Shown piece by piece: positions 36,534-49,090 of a DNA stretch of 53,429 nt. The position numbers and the translations under genes were made by a program. The notes under the pieces were generated by a model. It searched no databases. It was given only the letters and a program-made list of their open reading frames with translations, and was not told where the DNA came from. The stretch's first letter is position 1. Each line of letters starts with the position of its first letter. The DNA is from Emmonsiellopsis sp. PD_33. Its lineage: Eukaryota > Ascomycota > Eurotiomycetes > Onygenales > Ajellomycetaceae. Where the stretch lies: positions 1-53,429 of the forward strand of contig JANTQF010000240.1 in assembly GCA_032988165.1 (NCBI GenBank), read 5' to 3'.

Positions 36534-38886
36534 ATGGCGCCTCATCCGGGGTCGGAAGCAGAGTATATAAGAGATAAGGCTCGGAGGGATCTACTAAATC
36601 TTCTTGAAGGCGTGAGTAAGGCTATATCACCCATATGCCTTTCTCTCCAAATTGACACTGACCCCATCTACAGGTGAGAGGAAAGAAGAACCTTGTAATT
36701 AGCAAGGACCTGGCTGGCCCAATTGGGTTGTTTGTTAAATTCTCTGTTCTCCAAGAATATGGAGTAGACCGGGTGTTTTTGCTTGAAAACACAAACACAG
36801 ATTCATCCCAGAAGAATATTGTTTTCCTGGTTCATGCTGAGAAGCCTACCCAGGTGCAGTCGACAGCTGGTATGTATATTAAATTTCGTATATGTTGCAT
36901 TTGAATTTACCGCTATTCTGTTTCAATCTGGCCCACTGTATTACTCTATCGGGGGCATAACAGTAGGCAACGGAGACTTTTCTTCTCTCTCACTTTCCGT
37001 TGTCAATCATGTCCCCAACATTGACCGATTATTATAGCACATCCCTTTGGCGTTCTTTCTTCTTTTTCTATGGGTCGATTGCCATCAGAATGCGCTGACA
37101 TATTTATTCCTGCTAGATCAAATAAAACAACTCCAGAGAAATGGCACAGTTGAACATGAGTTCTCTATCTTTTGGGTCCCGCGCCGTACCCTTGTCTGTA
37201 ACCAAATTTTAGAGGATGAAGGGATCATAGGGGATGTTAATATCGTGGAATTTCCACTTCATTTCCTTCCCCTGGAAAACGATATTCTTTCACTGGAGTT
37301 AGATGATTCTTTTAATGACCTCTATCTGGTATGCGCATCTCTCAATCGCCACCGCAAGTATCCGAGCTAACACATACCAGAACAAGGACCCCGGCTCAAT
37401 TCACCTTTCTGCGAAAGCGTTAATGCAGCTACAACTACGACATGGGTTCTTTCCTCGCATTGTTGGGAAAGGAGACAACGCAAGAAAGTTAGCAGATCAG
37501 TTGCTACGAATGAGAAAAGAACTAGATGCAGAAGAAATATCCGGCTTGAGTGATGGATCTGGAAGAGGCCTCATGGTCAGCTCTACGATTGAAAATTTGA
37601 TCATCATCGACCGAGATGTAGATTTCGCAACAGTGCTTCTCACGCAGTTGACATATGAAGGGCTCGTTGACGAGTTTTTTGAGATCACAAACAACCAAAC
37701 GGAAGTTGATTCTACCGTGATCGGCCCCTCTGCTTCTACGCCGTCGTCGTCACAGGTAACGTCGTCAAGCACATCAGGACCGGCCCAAAAACAGGGTTTA
37801 AAACGAAAGATACAGTTGGACTCGTCCGATCAGCTATTCAGTCAACTCCGTGATGCAAATTTTGCTATCGTTGGCAGTCTACTGAATAAAGTGGCTCGTC
37901 GACTAGAGAGTGACTACGAGAGCCGCCATGTTGCGCAGTCTACCACCGAACTCCGAGAATTCGTCAATAAACTTCCTGCCTACCAAGCCGAACATTCCAG
38001 CCTCAAGATCCACACAAACCTCGCAGAAGAAATCATGAAACAAACTCGTTCTGATGTTTTCAGGAGATCGCTTGAAGTCCAACAGAACATAGCTGCTGGG
38101 TCAGATCCTACATACCAGCACGAGACAATCGAAGAACTCATCGCGCGTGATGTGCCACTCACTACAGTTCTCCGATTGCTGTGTCTCGAGTCCTGCATGA
38201 CTGGCGGCCTCCGACCTAGGGATCTAGAAAACTTCAAAAAGCAAATATTGCAGGCGTACGGATACCAACATCTTCTCACCTTCCATGCTCTAGAGAAGAT
38301 GGAGCTCCTACAGGCTCGATCCTCCCCAACAGCAATGCTACTGCCAACTGGAGGTGGCCCGGCAGGCCTAAAATCCAACTACGGCTACCTGCGCAAAAGT
38401 CTCCGACTTATCGTCGACGAAGTAAACGAGCAGAATCCAGACGATATCGCCTACGTGTATAGCGGATATGCACCACTGAGTGTCCGCCTCGTCCAATGCG
38501 TCTTGCAGAAACCATATATCCTGTCCCTTACAAAAGGCATCCCAGCGCCAGCCGCAGGAGCATCCGCCAGCCTCCCCTCGCCTGGCTGGCTCGGTTTCGA
38601 AGAAGTCGTAAAGAGCGCGCGAGGTGCCACGTTCAACGTTGTCCAGAAGGGCGATGAAAAGGCCGCAAGAGCACGCCAGACCCTGTCGGGGACCGGAGGC
38701 GTCAAGACTGTCTTTGTATTTTTCCTGGGCGGGATTACATTTACGGAGATTGCAGCGTTGCGGTTCATTGCTAACAAGGAATCGGCCAGACGACAGATTG
38801 TCATTTGCACGACAGGGATTATCAGCGGGAATCGGATGATGAAGGGGGCTATTGAAACAAAGGGGTTTGTTAAGTCGAGTACATGA
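36534..38886 (+). CDS. vps33: Sec1/Munc18-family protein Vps33 (HOPS/CORVET subunit)
   Basis: There are four exons, 36534-36611, 36674-36869, 37117-37328 and 37381-38886. Phases agree; intron 2 is long for this window at 247 nt. The product has 663 residues. Conserved Sec1-family blocks include LVISKDLAGPIGLFVKFSVL near the N-terminus, NKDPGSIHLSAKALMQLQ at the start of exon 4, IIIDRDVDFATVLLTQLTYEGLVDE, and the C-terminal FFLGGITFTEIAALRF. These are Vps33 signatures rather than Vps45 or Sly1. Vps33 is the SM subunit of the vacuolar HOPS and endosomal CORVET tethers and chaperones SNARE assembly on vacuoles. It is divergent to SEC9 (interrupted by a retroelement) and convergent with TEL2 with only 254 bp between the stop codons. 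Confidence 0.95.
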
Positions 38887-39140
38887 TGATACTAGCGGGA
38901 GTTTCCTTTTCTTTTCCATTTGTTGCGTGTTTCATTTTAGTTGAGATGTTTTATCGTTCCGCAGATTCTGCCGCGTTCAAGTTTATTCTTTGTTCATGTG
39001 GCTCTTACAACTAGGCTAAGCTGATATCCATAATTCCCTGTTGTGCAATCTATAAACTTTATCTTGAATCATTTCGTCCCAAATGCAAGTATTACAATGA
39101 CTATACAGTACCAGCCACAGATCACACGATTGACTATGCC

Positions 39141-42100
39141 CTAAAATCCAAACCCAGCATTCGTCCCAAGCAAACGACCCTGATATCTCTCCATAACCTC
39201 TCCAAGTTTGACCATGATACCAGCAGCCAGCATTCTAACTTCTTCTTCCTCCTTCGCCGCTCGTTCAAACACTCCATCCACCCACTCTCGCATCTCCATC
39301 ACCTGCGTCACAAACTCTGTCACCAGCCTCTCCTCCCCAGTGCTTCCAGACGAGACGTTTATATCTACAACAGCGAGGAATAAGGATAGAATGGTGGGCA
39401 ATACAGTAGGTTCTGTGGCGACGGGTGAGTTGTGCAGGGTGATCAGTAATGTGAGTGCCTCGCTTGTGAGGGTTGCCAGGTTAGGCGAATTTGGACCGAG
39501 AGTTGATAGGACGAGGGTGATTGTTTGGATGAGTAGATGGAGGAGGTGTGGAGTCAAGAATGGGTTATATACGTTGCTAGATCTAGATGGGTGGAAGGGG
39601 GCATGTTAGTCCTGAAGTTTCGGCAACGGGTAAAACTTGAGGGAAAAAATTAACTTACGAAGTCGAGTAAGTTATGACGGCGAAGCCGCTGGTTAGGGGG
39701 AAGAAAAAGCCATTTGAAAGTATTTTGTGGAGGTCTTTCGGGATGGTCTTTTTACGGCTTTGTTCTCGCTGCTGCCGTTTCTTCTCAACGTCCATGCGAG
39801 AGGAGAATGTTCGAATCTTGAGAGCATTAGGCCCTGTCAACGTGTCTGCGGCATTGAGGGCTAGAGGTTGCAGGGTGGCCTGGGAAATCTTCTTCGATAT
39901 TGTGCTGACTGGGTTGTTCGTGGCGCTGTAGGTGGCATCGAGACTGGTAGGTAGACGCTTCGATGGAAAAGATGAATCCGGAACAGCAGGGAGGCGGAGA
40001 GCATCTGCGTCTTCTTTTCCAAACCCTGCTAGTTCGCGTGCACTTAAACCAAGAGCTACAAGTATCGATGATCGTTGACTTTGAGATAGGTCTGCGTTAA
40101 AAAGGGTATGCACAAACCATTGGCCCATAGTAAGTGGATAAGCCACCAGCAAAGCAATTTGACTCTGCAATTTAAACTCTTGAAAGTTCGGCAGGTTGTA
40201 TTTATCTTGTAAACCTGCAAGGGCGAGGGCAAGCGCCTCCGAATTTTCTATAACTTCCGTACCAAAGGAAGCTTTGCGGCGTATGAGACTTGGAGCGGTT
40301 GAAATGCCCAAGTTATACCGCTCCATATTATCGGTATCCCGCAAATATGTTACCAAATCCCGTATATATCTGCAATCCACGGTTAGCTGTCATGAGATAT
40401 TAAGGTCCGTAGACGCGAGTACTACTATAAGCAACATACATAGGAGCATTAGGTTTTGACCTATTGATCAGTGTTGGATCTTCGTCGGAATCCTCAGCAT
40501 CCGAATCAGGCTTTTCGTAGGGAAGTAAATCGTCTTCATCTGATTCTTCGGATAACTCTTCGATGGAGATAATCTTTGAGGTCGCTCCCCCTGGTGCCGG
40601 CCCACTAGTGCCAGAAGCACTCGGTACCTGGCGTTGGGGTTTCTTTTGGGGCTGTTTCGCACCGCGAATGCTGTCGAGCTCTTTCAGGTCATCAAGAGAA
40701 CCGGCTTCATCTTTTATAGTAGGCAAATCAATATACCACCTCGCTTCATCGCTTTCCATTTCGTCAATGTCGAATTTCATTGCCTTGTCTATAGGATCGA
40801 CTAGTCTTGACAAGGCCATTCCAACTACCATGCCTAGAAAACGGGCGCGTGGTGAGGAAGCCGCAAGTCTATTTGATACCGCTGAAAGATAGAGCCCTGA
40901 CTTTGTAATTCGATGAAGTTCATCTGGACGTAGCCGATGCACGTAGCCCGACGTCAAAAGAATAATTTGGGCATTGGCTGCAAACGGTAAGCTTTGGTTC
41001 ATAAGCACCCCTAAACATGACGAGAAATTTTACCTTCTTGCCCTCGAGTTGGGGTATGTTTTATGTAAAGGTTGTCGCCGAATAGACCAAGCGCTTTTCT
41101 TAATATTTCCACCAATATCTCTGGTACGAAGAGTTAGCAGTGGAAATTTACATAGATATCAATCTCGGGGACGTACCTTGCTGGTTTTCGAATGATGCCA
41201 GAAGAGCACGCCGAAAATCGACACCCTTGATGTTGACCTCTAACCCCGATACGAGCCATTCACTTAGTTGCGATTTAATGATATCCCGGTTTTGAATTAT
41301 CATCGCCACAATGGCTGAAACACCACTGATGGCCTTCCTTTTATTAGGAGCATCGCTTGAGATCCCCACCTCATTAGGGATGGGTGGTAGATACTTTGTC
41401 TCCAGATCATGTAGGATGGACTTGAAAAGAGATATTTGATCATGGCGTCGCAGGTTGTCTAGCAGGAGGCCAAATTGTTCTAGCGAACTCGATTCCTGAA
41501 GCAATAGGCCGTCATAGATTTCGCTCACGATCTTGTCTATTTTTTGAAGAGTTAGCTTGACGTTTCGTTTTTATGTCCGGAGAGAGTTAAATACCAGTAT
41601 AACCAAGGCTCAAAGACCTAGCAGTAAACTGTGCCAAATACTTCCAGGCGTCTAGGTCCGTAGATCGAAGTTTCGAAGCCATCTGACAAATACACCGTCC
41701 AAGCCATGTGGCATACAAGCTGCCATCCCCGATCCAAAGTACCGAGCGAGGAACTGGGGTATTCTTAATAGCAACGAGAGCTTCAGAAGCAATAGATAAA
41801 ACCTTCCCAGAAGCAAGAGACGAGATAAGCTCCTTCCACAGAATCTGTCGCTGGGCTGGCTGTTCGACTTGTTCCGAAAGATTTATGTATATGTTCAACA
41901 GGAAGTCTCTGGGTTTGAGAACAGATGCGAGAACAGATAGCAGATCCTGTATAAGTAGCTTATCCGCTGCATTCTTTTCGTTTTGTTTGTTGTCTTTGGC
42001 AAGAAGCATGCGAAGCTGGACCACAAGGGCGCCAATGCCAGCGACGCAGCTAAGACATCGGAGCAATATCGCCTTTGGTTTGATTATGCGACTTCCCTGG

Positions 42101-42453
42101 GGGAGGGTCTCCGTAGCATTTTCCTTTCCCAAATTCCTCCAATAATCGGGCACTGTGATAGTGATCAAGGAGTGCAATATTTGAGCCGCTGTTGAGCTGG
42201 GAGTAGTAATATTGAAGCCATTCTCGGCCGTACGGGCAGGATCAAGAAAGTCCAATGCCTCGAAAACACGCTTCTTCCCTGGACTTGACTTAAGAGCCTG
42301 TAAGGCTTCTTCCGGTGTACTGATTTTGGTTTCTTGGGTCACATCCTTTGCGTCTCTGCTGGATGTCAACCCCCCATTTTGAGGTGAAGTTTGTGAAATG
42401 GCAAGCTCCTCGCGCCTTTCGACCGTTCTCACGGCAGTGAGTAGATTATCCAT
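39141..42453 (-). CDS. tel2: TEL2 family protein (TTT complex)
   Basis: Six exons on the minus strand: 42453-41595, 41536-41177, 41120-41034, 40977-40440, 40369-39659 and 39576-39141. All phases match and the product has 996 residues. Recognisable blocks are the N-terminal helical repeat region, ILLTSGYVHR in exon 4, the acidic linker EELSEESDEDDLLPYE, and APIYIRDLVTYLRDTDN opening the C-terminal telomere-regulation domain, formed across the exon 4/5 junction. The end of exon 5 joins exon 6 as ITYSTSNVYNPFLTPHLL. Tel2 works with Tti1 and Tti2 to mature the PI3K-like kinases (TOR, ATM/ATR type) with Hsp90. It shares a 453-bp divergent promoter with UBA3. Confidence 0.93.
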
Positions 42454-42906
42454 GGCTTATATTTTCAACATAGAATCGCATGAATATGACAGCAGTTGAG
42501 AAAGGATCTTCATGGCGTCTCGGTTGCGCGATGAGAACTAAAAAACGAAGTATCAAAACGTCTGGAGTTTGACATCGGGTGGCCACGTGATTTCTGTCAG
42601 GCAACCTCCGGCCTCTGACGGCGGGTTCGTGTCGACATATTTATTTAACACGCAAACTGGACGACAAACAACACATTTCAAACACATTTCTCGCGTTGAG
42701 AGGGGACTTTAGCTTCGAGTTTCGGAATTCTCCTAGTCTATAGTATAGTCGAAACATTACACGCCCATCTACACGCCATTCACTTCTAACCGATCACGTC
42801 CCTACTTGCTTCGTCGGTGGGACAGCAGAGTATCTGCATCCCGCTCCCTTTGCATTTAGAGACTTTTTAAAATAAAACCTGTCAGCTGGATATATCACGC
42901 CTCGAT
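42454..42906. promoter_or_regulatory. Divergent TEL2/UBA3 promoter
   Basis: This is the 453-bp gap between the two start codons. A CACGTGA word lies at 42584-42590, about 130 bp from the TEL2 start. No other coding potential is seen. Confidence 0.5.
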
Positions 42907-44480
42907 ATGTCTTCTTCGGAGGCAGCTATTGGCCCAGAGCCTCAACGATGGTTAGCCAACACGATCCAGCGTCGTCTATACTTGTGCTGAACGCCATCTA
43001 GGAAGTATCTTTACAGAATTCTTACCCGATCCGGGCCTTTTAGCGATGAGGATTGGGTACCTGGTCCAGAGACTATTACTGGACTTGAGACTTCGAAAAT
43101 CCTGTACGTTTTACTTAAACCCCCAACCCCCGCCCAGCATATCGTATCCATTCCAGGACGCTGCTAACGACGCCATATAGGGTGATGTATGTGCCCTTAA
43201 ACCCATTATGCACCTCCTTCTAATTATACTCTAGCGGAGCCGGAGGGCTAGGATGTGAAATTTTAAAGAACCTGGCTTTGTCGGGATTTAAAGACATCCA
43301 TGTCATTGATATGGGTAGGTTCCATCCCACCTAAAAACCAAACAAAAATAGTTAACGACCCTAGATACTATCGATATATCAAATTTGAACCGGCAGTTCC
43401 TATTCCGGCAAGTCGATGTCGGGAAGCCCAAGGCTGAAGTTGCTGCTTCGTTCGTGGAGCGAAGGGTGAAAGGAGTCAAGATTACGCCCTACGTAGGGAA
43501 GATCCAGGACAAGGATGAAGCTTATTACATGCAATTCAAGATAATTGTCTGTGGACTTGATAGCGTTGAGGCGCGACGCTGGATCAATGCCACTCTTATT
43601 GGAATGGTTGACGGCGAGGATCCCGAGAGCTTAAAGCCACTCATTGACGGCGGTACCGAAGGTGAGTTCTAGAAACTCCTATCGCAGAGTCTCGAGAAAA
43701 AACGAAGCTTAAATTTCATACCTAGGCTTCAAAGGACAGGCGCGTGTCATTCTCCCCACTCTCACGTCTTGTATTGAGTGTCAGCTCGACATGCATGCTC
43801 CCCGCGCGGCAGTACCACTTTGTACAATTGCGACGATTCCTCGACAGCCACAGCATTGTATCGAATGGGCACATCAGATCGCTTGGGGAGACAAGCGAAA
43901 AGACGAGGAATTCGACGGCGACGACATGGAGCATGTGAGCTGGATTTATAACACCGCCTTAGAGCGAGCGAAGCAGTTCTCCATCGCCGGCGTAACCTTC
44001 TCCATGACGCAGGGTGTCGTGAAAAACATCATTCCCGCAATCGCCTCTACCAATGCCGTGATCGCCGCGGCTTGTACCTCGGAAGCACTCAAGATTGCAA
44101 CCTCGTGCAATCCATATCTAGAAAACTATATGATGTACGCCGGCGAGGAGGGCGTGTACACCTACACGTTCGCTGCGGAGCAAAAAACCGACTGTCCCGT
44201 CTGTGGCAACCTGGCTAGGCCGATTACAGTCAACCCTGAATCGACCCTGGAGGAGTTTATTCTGGCTCTCGGTGAACGGGCAGAGGCCCAGCTGAAAACC
44301 CCCAGTTTGAGAACGGAAGAAAGGTCGCTTTATCAGCGTGCTCCCGCGCAGTTGGAAGAGTACACGAGGCCGAATTTGGGGCGGAAGCTGAAGGAGCTTC
44401 TCGCAGATGGAGACGAGGTGGCTGTTAGCGATCCTGCCTTTACGATTGATTTCCGATTTAAGATGATTTTTAAGAAGTGA
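42907..44480 (+). CDS. uba3: NEDD8-activating enzyme E1 catalytic subunit
   Basis: There are six exons: 42907-42950, 43002-43103, 43181-43186 (6 nt), 43235-43314, 43365-43661 and 43726-44480, giving 427 residues. The tiny third exon adds V50-I51 and completes the adenylation motif KILVIGAGGLGCE (GAGGLG at 52-57). Further hallmarks are DMDTIDISNLNRQFLFR, the zinc-site pairs CIEC (C192, C195) and CPVC, and the catalytic Cys C209 in VPLCTIATIPR. The C-terminal ubiquitin-fold domain ends FRFKMIFKK. With an Ula1/APPBP1 partner it activates Rub1/NEDD8 and passes it to Ubc12 for cullin modification. It is divergent to TEL2 and convergent with RPC40, with 289 bp between stops. Confidence 0.95.
43181..43186 (+). 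other. uba3: 6-nt microexon of UBA3
   Basis: The exon is GGTGAT. It is preceded by a GCTAAC branch-like site and an ATATAG acceptor, and followed by a GTATGT donor. It completes Leu49, encodes Val50 and gives two bases of Ile51. Leaving it out keeps the frame but deletes two residues from the nucleotide-binding beta-strand. Confidence 0.88.
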
Positions 44481-44769
44481 TCTAGCCACGGAGTAGGAGG
44501 ACGCAGTTGTGATTAGTCGAGCATTTATGAGCACGGTTAACGGAGACTACTACATGGCACATTTTGCGGGGCAAGATAACGTTATAGACATAGCTTTGTT
44601 GGCATGTTAAAATCAATCATATCAGCTATTTGAATTCCTTTTCCAGCCTATTAACTCCTCATAGTAAATTGCCATTTCAAACAAAGTCCTATGTATAGTT
44701 CCAACGCCAGTAAATGCTTCCCAAAAAAAAAGATGTTTAAAAATATATGCTTTCAACAGGAATGAAGAA

Positions 44770-46054
44770 TTATTGCGCCTCCGTCATATCAGCAAGCTTA
44801 GCCAGATCCCGTTTCAGTCTTCTGCATTTGAGTTTCAGAACCTTCACACTCTCAAGGAACAGAACATCACTCTGAAACTGGCCCGTGCTCTCGATGTTGA
44901 AAATGAAGTGGTCGCGTACCCGGCCAAGCTTGACTTTGCCCTGGAATTCCTCGTGTCTCAAACATTCTCTGCTCACGGTATCCTTGAACGGGTCGAGCAC
45001 AACCGCCTTCTTCTCACCCTCATGGAATTCATATCCGCTACCGCGCTTGGATGCCTCTTCTCTTGTTACGGTTTCGAGTCCGATAACTCCCTTGGGGAAG
45101 CAGCTGGCAAACTTGACCGCATCCTTGCCGAGGATGGGGCGGAGGATCCGGATATCAGGGAGGAGTCGATATGTTGCTGTCGCCACAGGCGAGAACTTGG
45201 CATGGTCAGCCCCGATGCCCTTGACGCAATGCATTTCAATATCGATCTTTTGTCCGGGTCGCAATTTCGCTACGAGGATGTCTGGATTCGTCGATCGAAC
45301 GGTCCCTTCGGGTTCTGGGAAAAGTTGTTCCTGTCGTCCGACAGGGTGGAATGTAATGTCTTTGGCATAAACGTTGGCATGATTATAGAGTTTGACAGGA
45401 TCGTCTTCATTCGGGCTGGCCTTGGGGTTCTTGGTGCACTCGACGTTGAGATGGAGAACGATGGTGTTATAGTCTGCTAGTTCGCTGCCAGTGTCTGGCT
45501 CGCCTTCTTTTGGCTGTCTGAACCAGCGCAACCAGTTGATGCCCTCCGCAGAACCCGTAAGAGGGATCAGGCCAAGTCGATGGGCGAGGACTTCATCCTG
45601 GATCACGGAGGTGTTGTTATGTATATAGACGGTTTCGATGGCAAGAGAGGGAATTTCGGAAACGAGAATACGGCGGAAGGCATTCGCGATGGCAGCATCG
45701 ACGCCAATCAGGGAGAAAGAAGCTTCGAAGGGCTCATTCTTGCGGAAGTTGATTTTCAGATCCTATGGAAGAAGAAAATTAGCTACCGTAACTGAGCAGG
45801 GAGCAGGACGCGGAGAGCTGTCCTCGGGGTTCACTCACCCTTCTAAACTTATCAATCGACCAGGCATGATCCTCACCTGGCCAGTGACCGGGGAAATCTG
45901 TCGCGGCGATATTGGTGACTGTTTCGGGGTTTATTCCAATGATCTGGACAAAGTCAGGGTCGCTCGCGGGTTAGATACAGAGGAGAGAGGGGGGGAATTT
46001 AATCCGCACTTTTCTCTGGTTGGTCTCCTCGAGAGAAGCAATGCGAGGCGCCAT
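44770..46054 (-). CDS. rpc40: RNA polymerases I and III subunit AC40
   Basis: Three exons on the minus strand, 46054-46010, 45943-45839 and 45762-44770, with phase-0 introns, encode 380 residues. The alpha-like dimerisation block is clear: IGVDAAIANAFRRILVSEIP followed by IHNNTSVIQDEVLAHRLGLI, the signature of the Rpb3/Rpc40/RpoA family. The N-terminal IGINPETVTNIAATDFPGHW and the C-terminal FIFNIESTGQFQSDVLF are typical of AC40. The subunit pairs with AC19 in the assembly platform of RNA polymerases I and III in the nucleus. The first intron is inferred: the frame has a TAA between exons 1 and 2, and a 66-nt intron with a CTAAC branch point removes it. It shares a divergent promoter with NUO49. 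Confidence 0.94.
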
Positions 46055-46458
46055 GATTGCGCTTGATGTGCGGGCACTGGAGGTTCAAGGATGGCTGTTG
46101 CGGTTGGTCGTGATATTTTTTTTCCTCTGGTCAAAGCGAGGCGGATGGTCGTCATTCGCAGACGGGCGGCGGTACTTCTGTTTGGCGGTGTTTCCGGGCG
46201 AAAATTATGTACCCCGCTAGCCCAAATCTAGACTAGGCTATCTCAAACTCCCAGCCAATCACCAGCGCAGGAATCCGGGTTGGCGATAGCACGTGACTTC
46301 ACCAAACGTCGACCTCACTTTCTGACGCCGAATCAACAACGACGACGGCAGCTCTCGACCGCCAATTGCTCTCTGCTTCTGCGTCTTGCAGCTCCCACTC
46401 CGTCGCGTCCAGGTCGAGGCACCCAGCTCTCCGCGTGTCTCCAGTTCCCCCCGCGGCC
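46055..46458. promoter_or_regulatory. Divergent RPC40/NUO49 promoter
   Basis: This is the gap of about 400 bp between start codons. It holds a CACGTGA word at 46290-46296 and several pyrimidine-rich stretches. An in-frame upstream ATG for NUO49 at 46366 would extend that protein by 31 residues into this region, but it is not needed for a mitochondrial presequence. Confidence 0.5.
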
Positions 46459-48032
46459 ATGGCTTCGACTCTCACATTCCTGGCCCGCCATGCGCCGAAA
46501 AGGCTATGTCTCGGCCCCTCGTCCTCCGCACCGTTCGGAGTCTCCTCAGTCGCAAGATTAAGATCGATATCCGGCTCGGCTGCTCTCAATGACGGATATC
46601 CTACCTATCAACCCACCAGACTCATCCCCACAGACCCTGCCTTCGCTCCCGGTGGCCCCCAACACCCTGCAGGCAAACCCCCCGGTTCCTATGGAGAGCC
46701 CTCCGCCCTCGAATCCGAAGTCGAGGGGGGCCGTAAGATTCGCCATTACACTGTCAACTTTGGTCCCCAGCATCCAGCTGCTCACGGTGTGCTGCGATTG
46801 ATTCTGGAACTCAATGGAGAGGAGATTGTTCGCGCGGATCCCCACGTTGGGCTGCTGCATCGCGGTACCGAAAAGTTGATTGAATATAAGACGTACATGC
46901 AAGCGCTTCCATATTTCGATCGATTGGATTACGTATCGATGATGACAAACGAGCAATGCTTTTCGTTGGCGGTGGAGAAATTGTTGAATGTTGAAATCCC
47001 GGAGCGGGCGAAATGGATCAGGACACTGTTTGGGGAGATCACCAGAGTCCTGAACCACCTCATGTCCGTATTGTCACACGCTATGGACGTCGGTGCATTG
47101 ACTCCATTCTTGTGGGGTTTCGAGGAGCGTGAGAAGTTGATGGTATGTTATGCTTGATAATCGCCATTCAATTGAGCAGCCAAGGATGCTGACATGTTTT
47201 GTTTTCTAGGAATTCTACGAGCGTGTTTCTGGAGCCCGTCTACATGCCGCATATGTTAGACCAGGAGGAGTCCATCAGGATATCCCTCTCGGTCTCCTAG
47301 ACGATATCTACCAGTGGGCAACCCAATTCGCCGACCGTATCGACGAGACCGAAGAACTCCTCACGGACAACCGTATCTGGAAGGCCAGAACCCAGGGTGT
47401 CGGAGTTGTCTCTGCTGCCGATGCTCTCAACTACAGCTTCACAGGAGTCATGCTCCGTGGCTCCGGTGTCCCATGGGATATCCGCAAATCGCAGCCCTAC
47501 GATGCCTACGACCAAGTCGAATTCGACGTCCCCGTGGGCGTGAACGGCGACTGCTACGACCGTTATCTCTGCCGTATGGAAGAATTCCGCCAATCCCTCC
47601 GCATCATCCATCAATGCCTGAACAAGATGCCCGCCGGCCCCGTTCGCGTCGAGGACTACAAGATCTCCCCACCCCCACGAGCTGCCATGAAGGAGAACAT
47701 GGAGGCGCTGATCCATCACTTCCTCCTCTTCACCAAGGGATACACAGTTCCTCCCGGAGAAACCTACTCCGCCATCGAGGCGCCCAAGGGTGAGATGGGT
47801 GTCTTCCTCGTCAGCGACGGCAGCGAGCGACCCTACCGATGCAAGATTCGTGCGCCTGGATTCGCCCATCTGGGCAGCTTCGATCAGATCTCCCGAGGCC
47901 ATCTGTTGGCTGATGCTGTTGCCATTATTGGTATGTCTCCGTAACTCCGTATACTGCCATTGCATTTCCGTACTAATTACATGTCTTCGTTTAGGAACCA
48001 TGGATCTCGTGTTCGGTGAAGTAGACAGATAG
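46459..48032 (+). CDS. nuo49: Mitochondrial complex I 49-kDa subunit
   Basis: Three exons, 46459-47142, 47210-47930 and 47995-48032, encode 480 residues. The N-terminus (MASTLTFLARHAPKRL, then basic and Ser-rich) is a mitochondrial presequence. Then come the NuoD/49-kDa family blocks: YTVNFGPQHPAAHGVLRLIL, DPHVGLLHRGTEKLIEYK, YFDRLDYVSMMTNEQCFSLA, GARLHAAYVRPGGV, and near the end IRAPGFAHLGSFDQISRGHL and TMDLVFGEVDR. The His and Tyr residues of the quinone site region are present. The protein is part of the quinone-reducing arm of NADH:ubiquinone oxidoreductase in the inner membrane matrix arm. The last exon supplies only 12 residues. It is divergent to RPC40. Confidence 0.96.
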
Positions 48033-49090
48033 ACGGAAATCATGAATTGAAAAACAGCCCACCTCCTCCTTCCTTCCCCCCTAACTAGCAGAAGGGGGAA
48101 AAAAATACTATATCCGCATTTTCTTTTAATATTCTCAAAATGAGAGAATGAATGGATCTCTGCTGTAAAGTATTTTTTTTTTCGAAAAAAGACCATGTAC
48201 GGAGAAGGGCAAGGTAACCCTTGCAGAACCAACCTACCTATCGCTTGAACCTATTTTTCTTCTTTGTGTTTTCTGTTTCCTTTGTCTCCTTTTTTTAGTC
48301 ATGTAACTCTATCATTGTCCTTGCTATCTATCTTATTCAATACGTACATACATACATACATGCATACATTGCCATCGAATCCAGCCGACCGACGTATTCT
48401 TGCTATCTATCTCTCTATCGGTCTATCTATCTATCCAGTTTGTATTTTTTTGGCCCGGTATCAGTCAGTGCCTTGCCAAAATATAAAATATCAAGAGAAG
48501 ATTCAAAGAAATGATAAATTGTAAATGATAGATGATAAATGTATAGATTAGTATATAGTAGTTAGATCTGACAATGTGTTCTGTTGTTGTATGACTCGTA
48601 AACAAAAGGATAAAAGGGACTGAGGCAGCAGGAGCAGAACTACCTAGGCACGGAAGGTAAATATGTCACCATCCTTCCATCCAGCCTCCCAGAGAAACAT
48701 AACTGAAGACAGAAAAGAAAAGAAAGAGAAAAGAAAAAAAAGAGAAAAAAAAAATGCAAATCCATAACCTGATATCACCGCAGTAAAAGTATTTCAGAAA
48801 AACGATGTTAACTCATAAAAAAGCGCCATCCCACCCACATATAGAGAGCGAGGGAGAGAGGGATCAATTGGATCCAACAAGATAAGAGAAGACAAAATGC
48901 CTGCTTTCCCGAAATCAAGCCAAAGTTCCGCAGCATCGGCATGAAACATCCATAACCATAACCATAACCATAACCATAACCCATAACTTATAACTCATAA
49001 CCAGTCGTTCACCACTCCTTCCAGCCAACAAATAGCCCAGGCACGGCCATGTTTGCCATCTATCCACCACCCAACCCATTAAATATAAAA
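48033..49090. other. Intergenic with microsatellites
   Basis: No gene is seen. It holds the 3' UTR of NUO49 and low-complexity arrays: CATA units at about 48341-48370, CTAT units at about 48395-48437, an A/G-rich block at about 48705-48752, and a CCATAA array listed separately. The right end is the 3' UTR of the E2 gene. Confidence 0.6.
48949..48990. repeat. CCATAA hexamer array
   Basis: About five tandem CCATAA units are followed by degenerate ones. It differs from the fungal telomere unit (CCCTAA) at one position, so I treat it as a microsatellite, not as an interstitial telomere tract. Confidence 0.8.

Noticed and set aside
47297..48232. 311-codon minus-strand frame opposite NUO49
   Set aside because: It is an antisense shadow of a strongly conserved gene with biased codon use and has no features of its own.
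48949..48990. Interstitial telomere-like tract
   Set aside because: The unit is CCATAA, not CCCTAA, and neighbouring arrays are other microsatellites.
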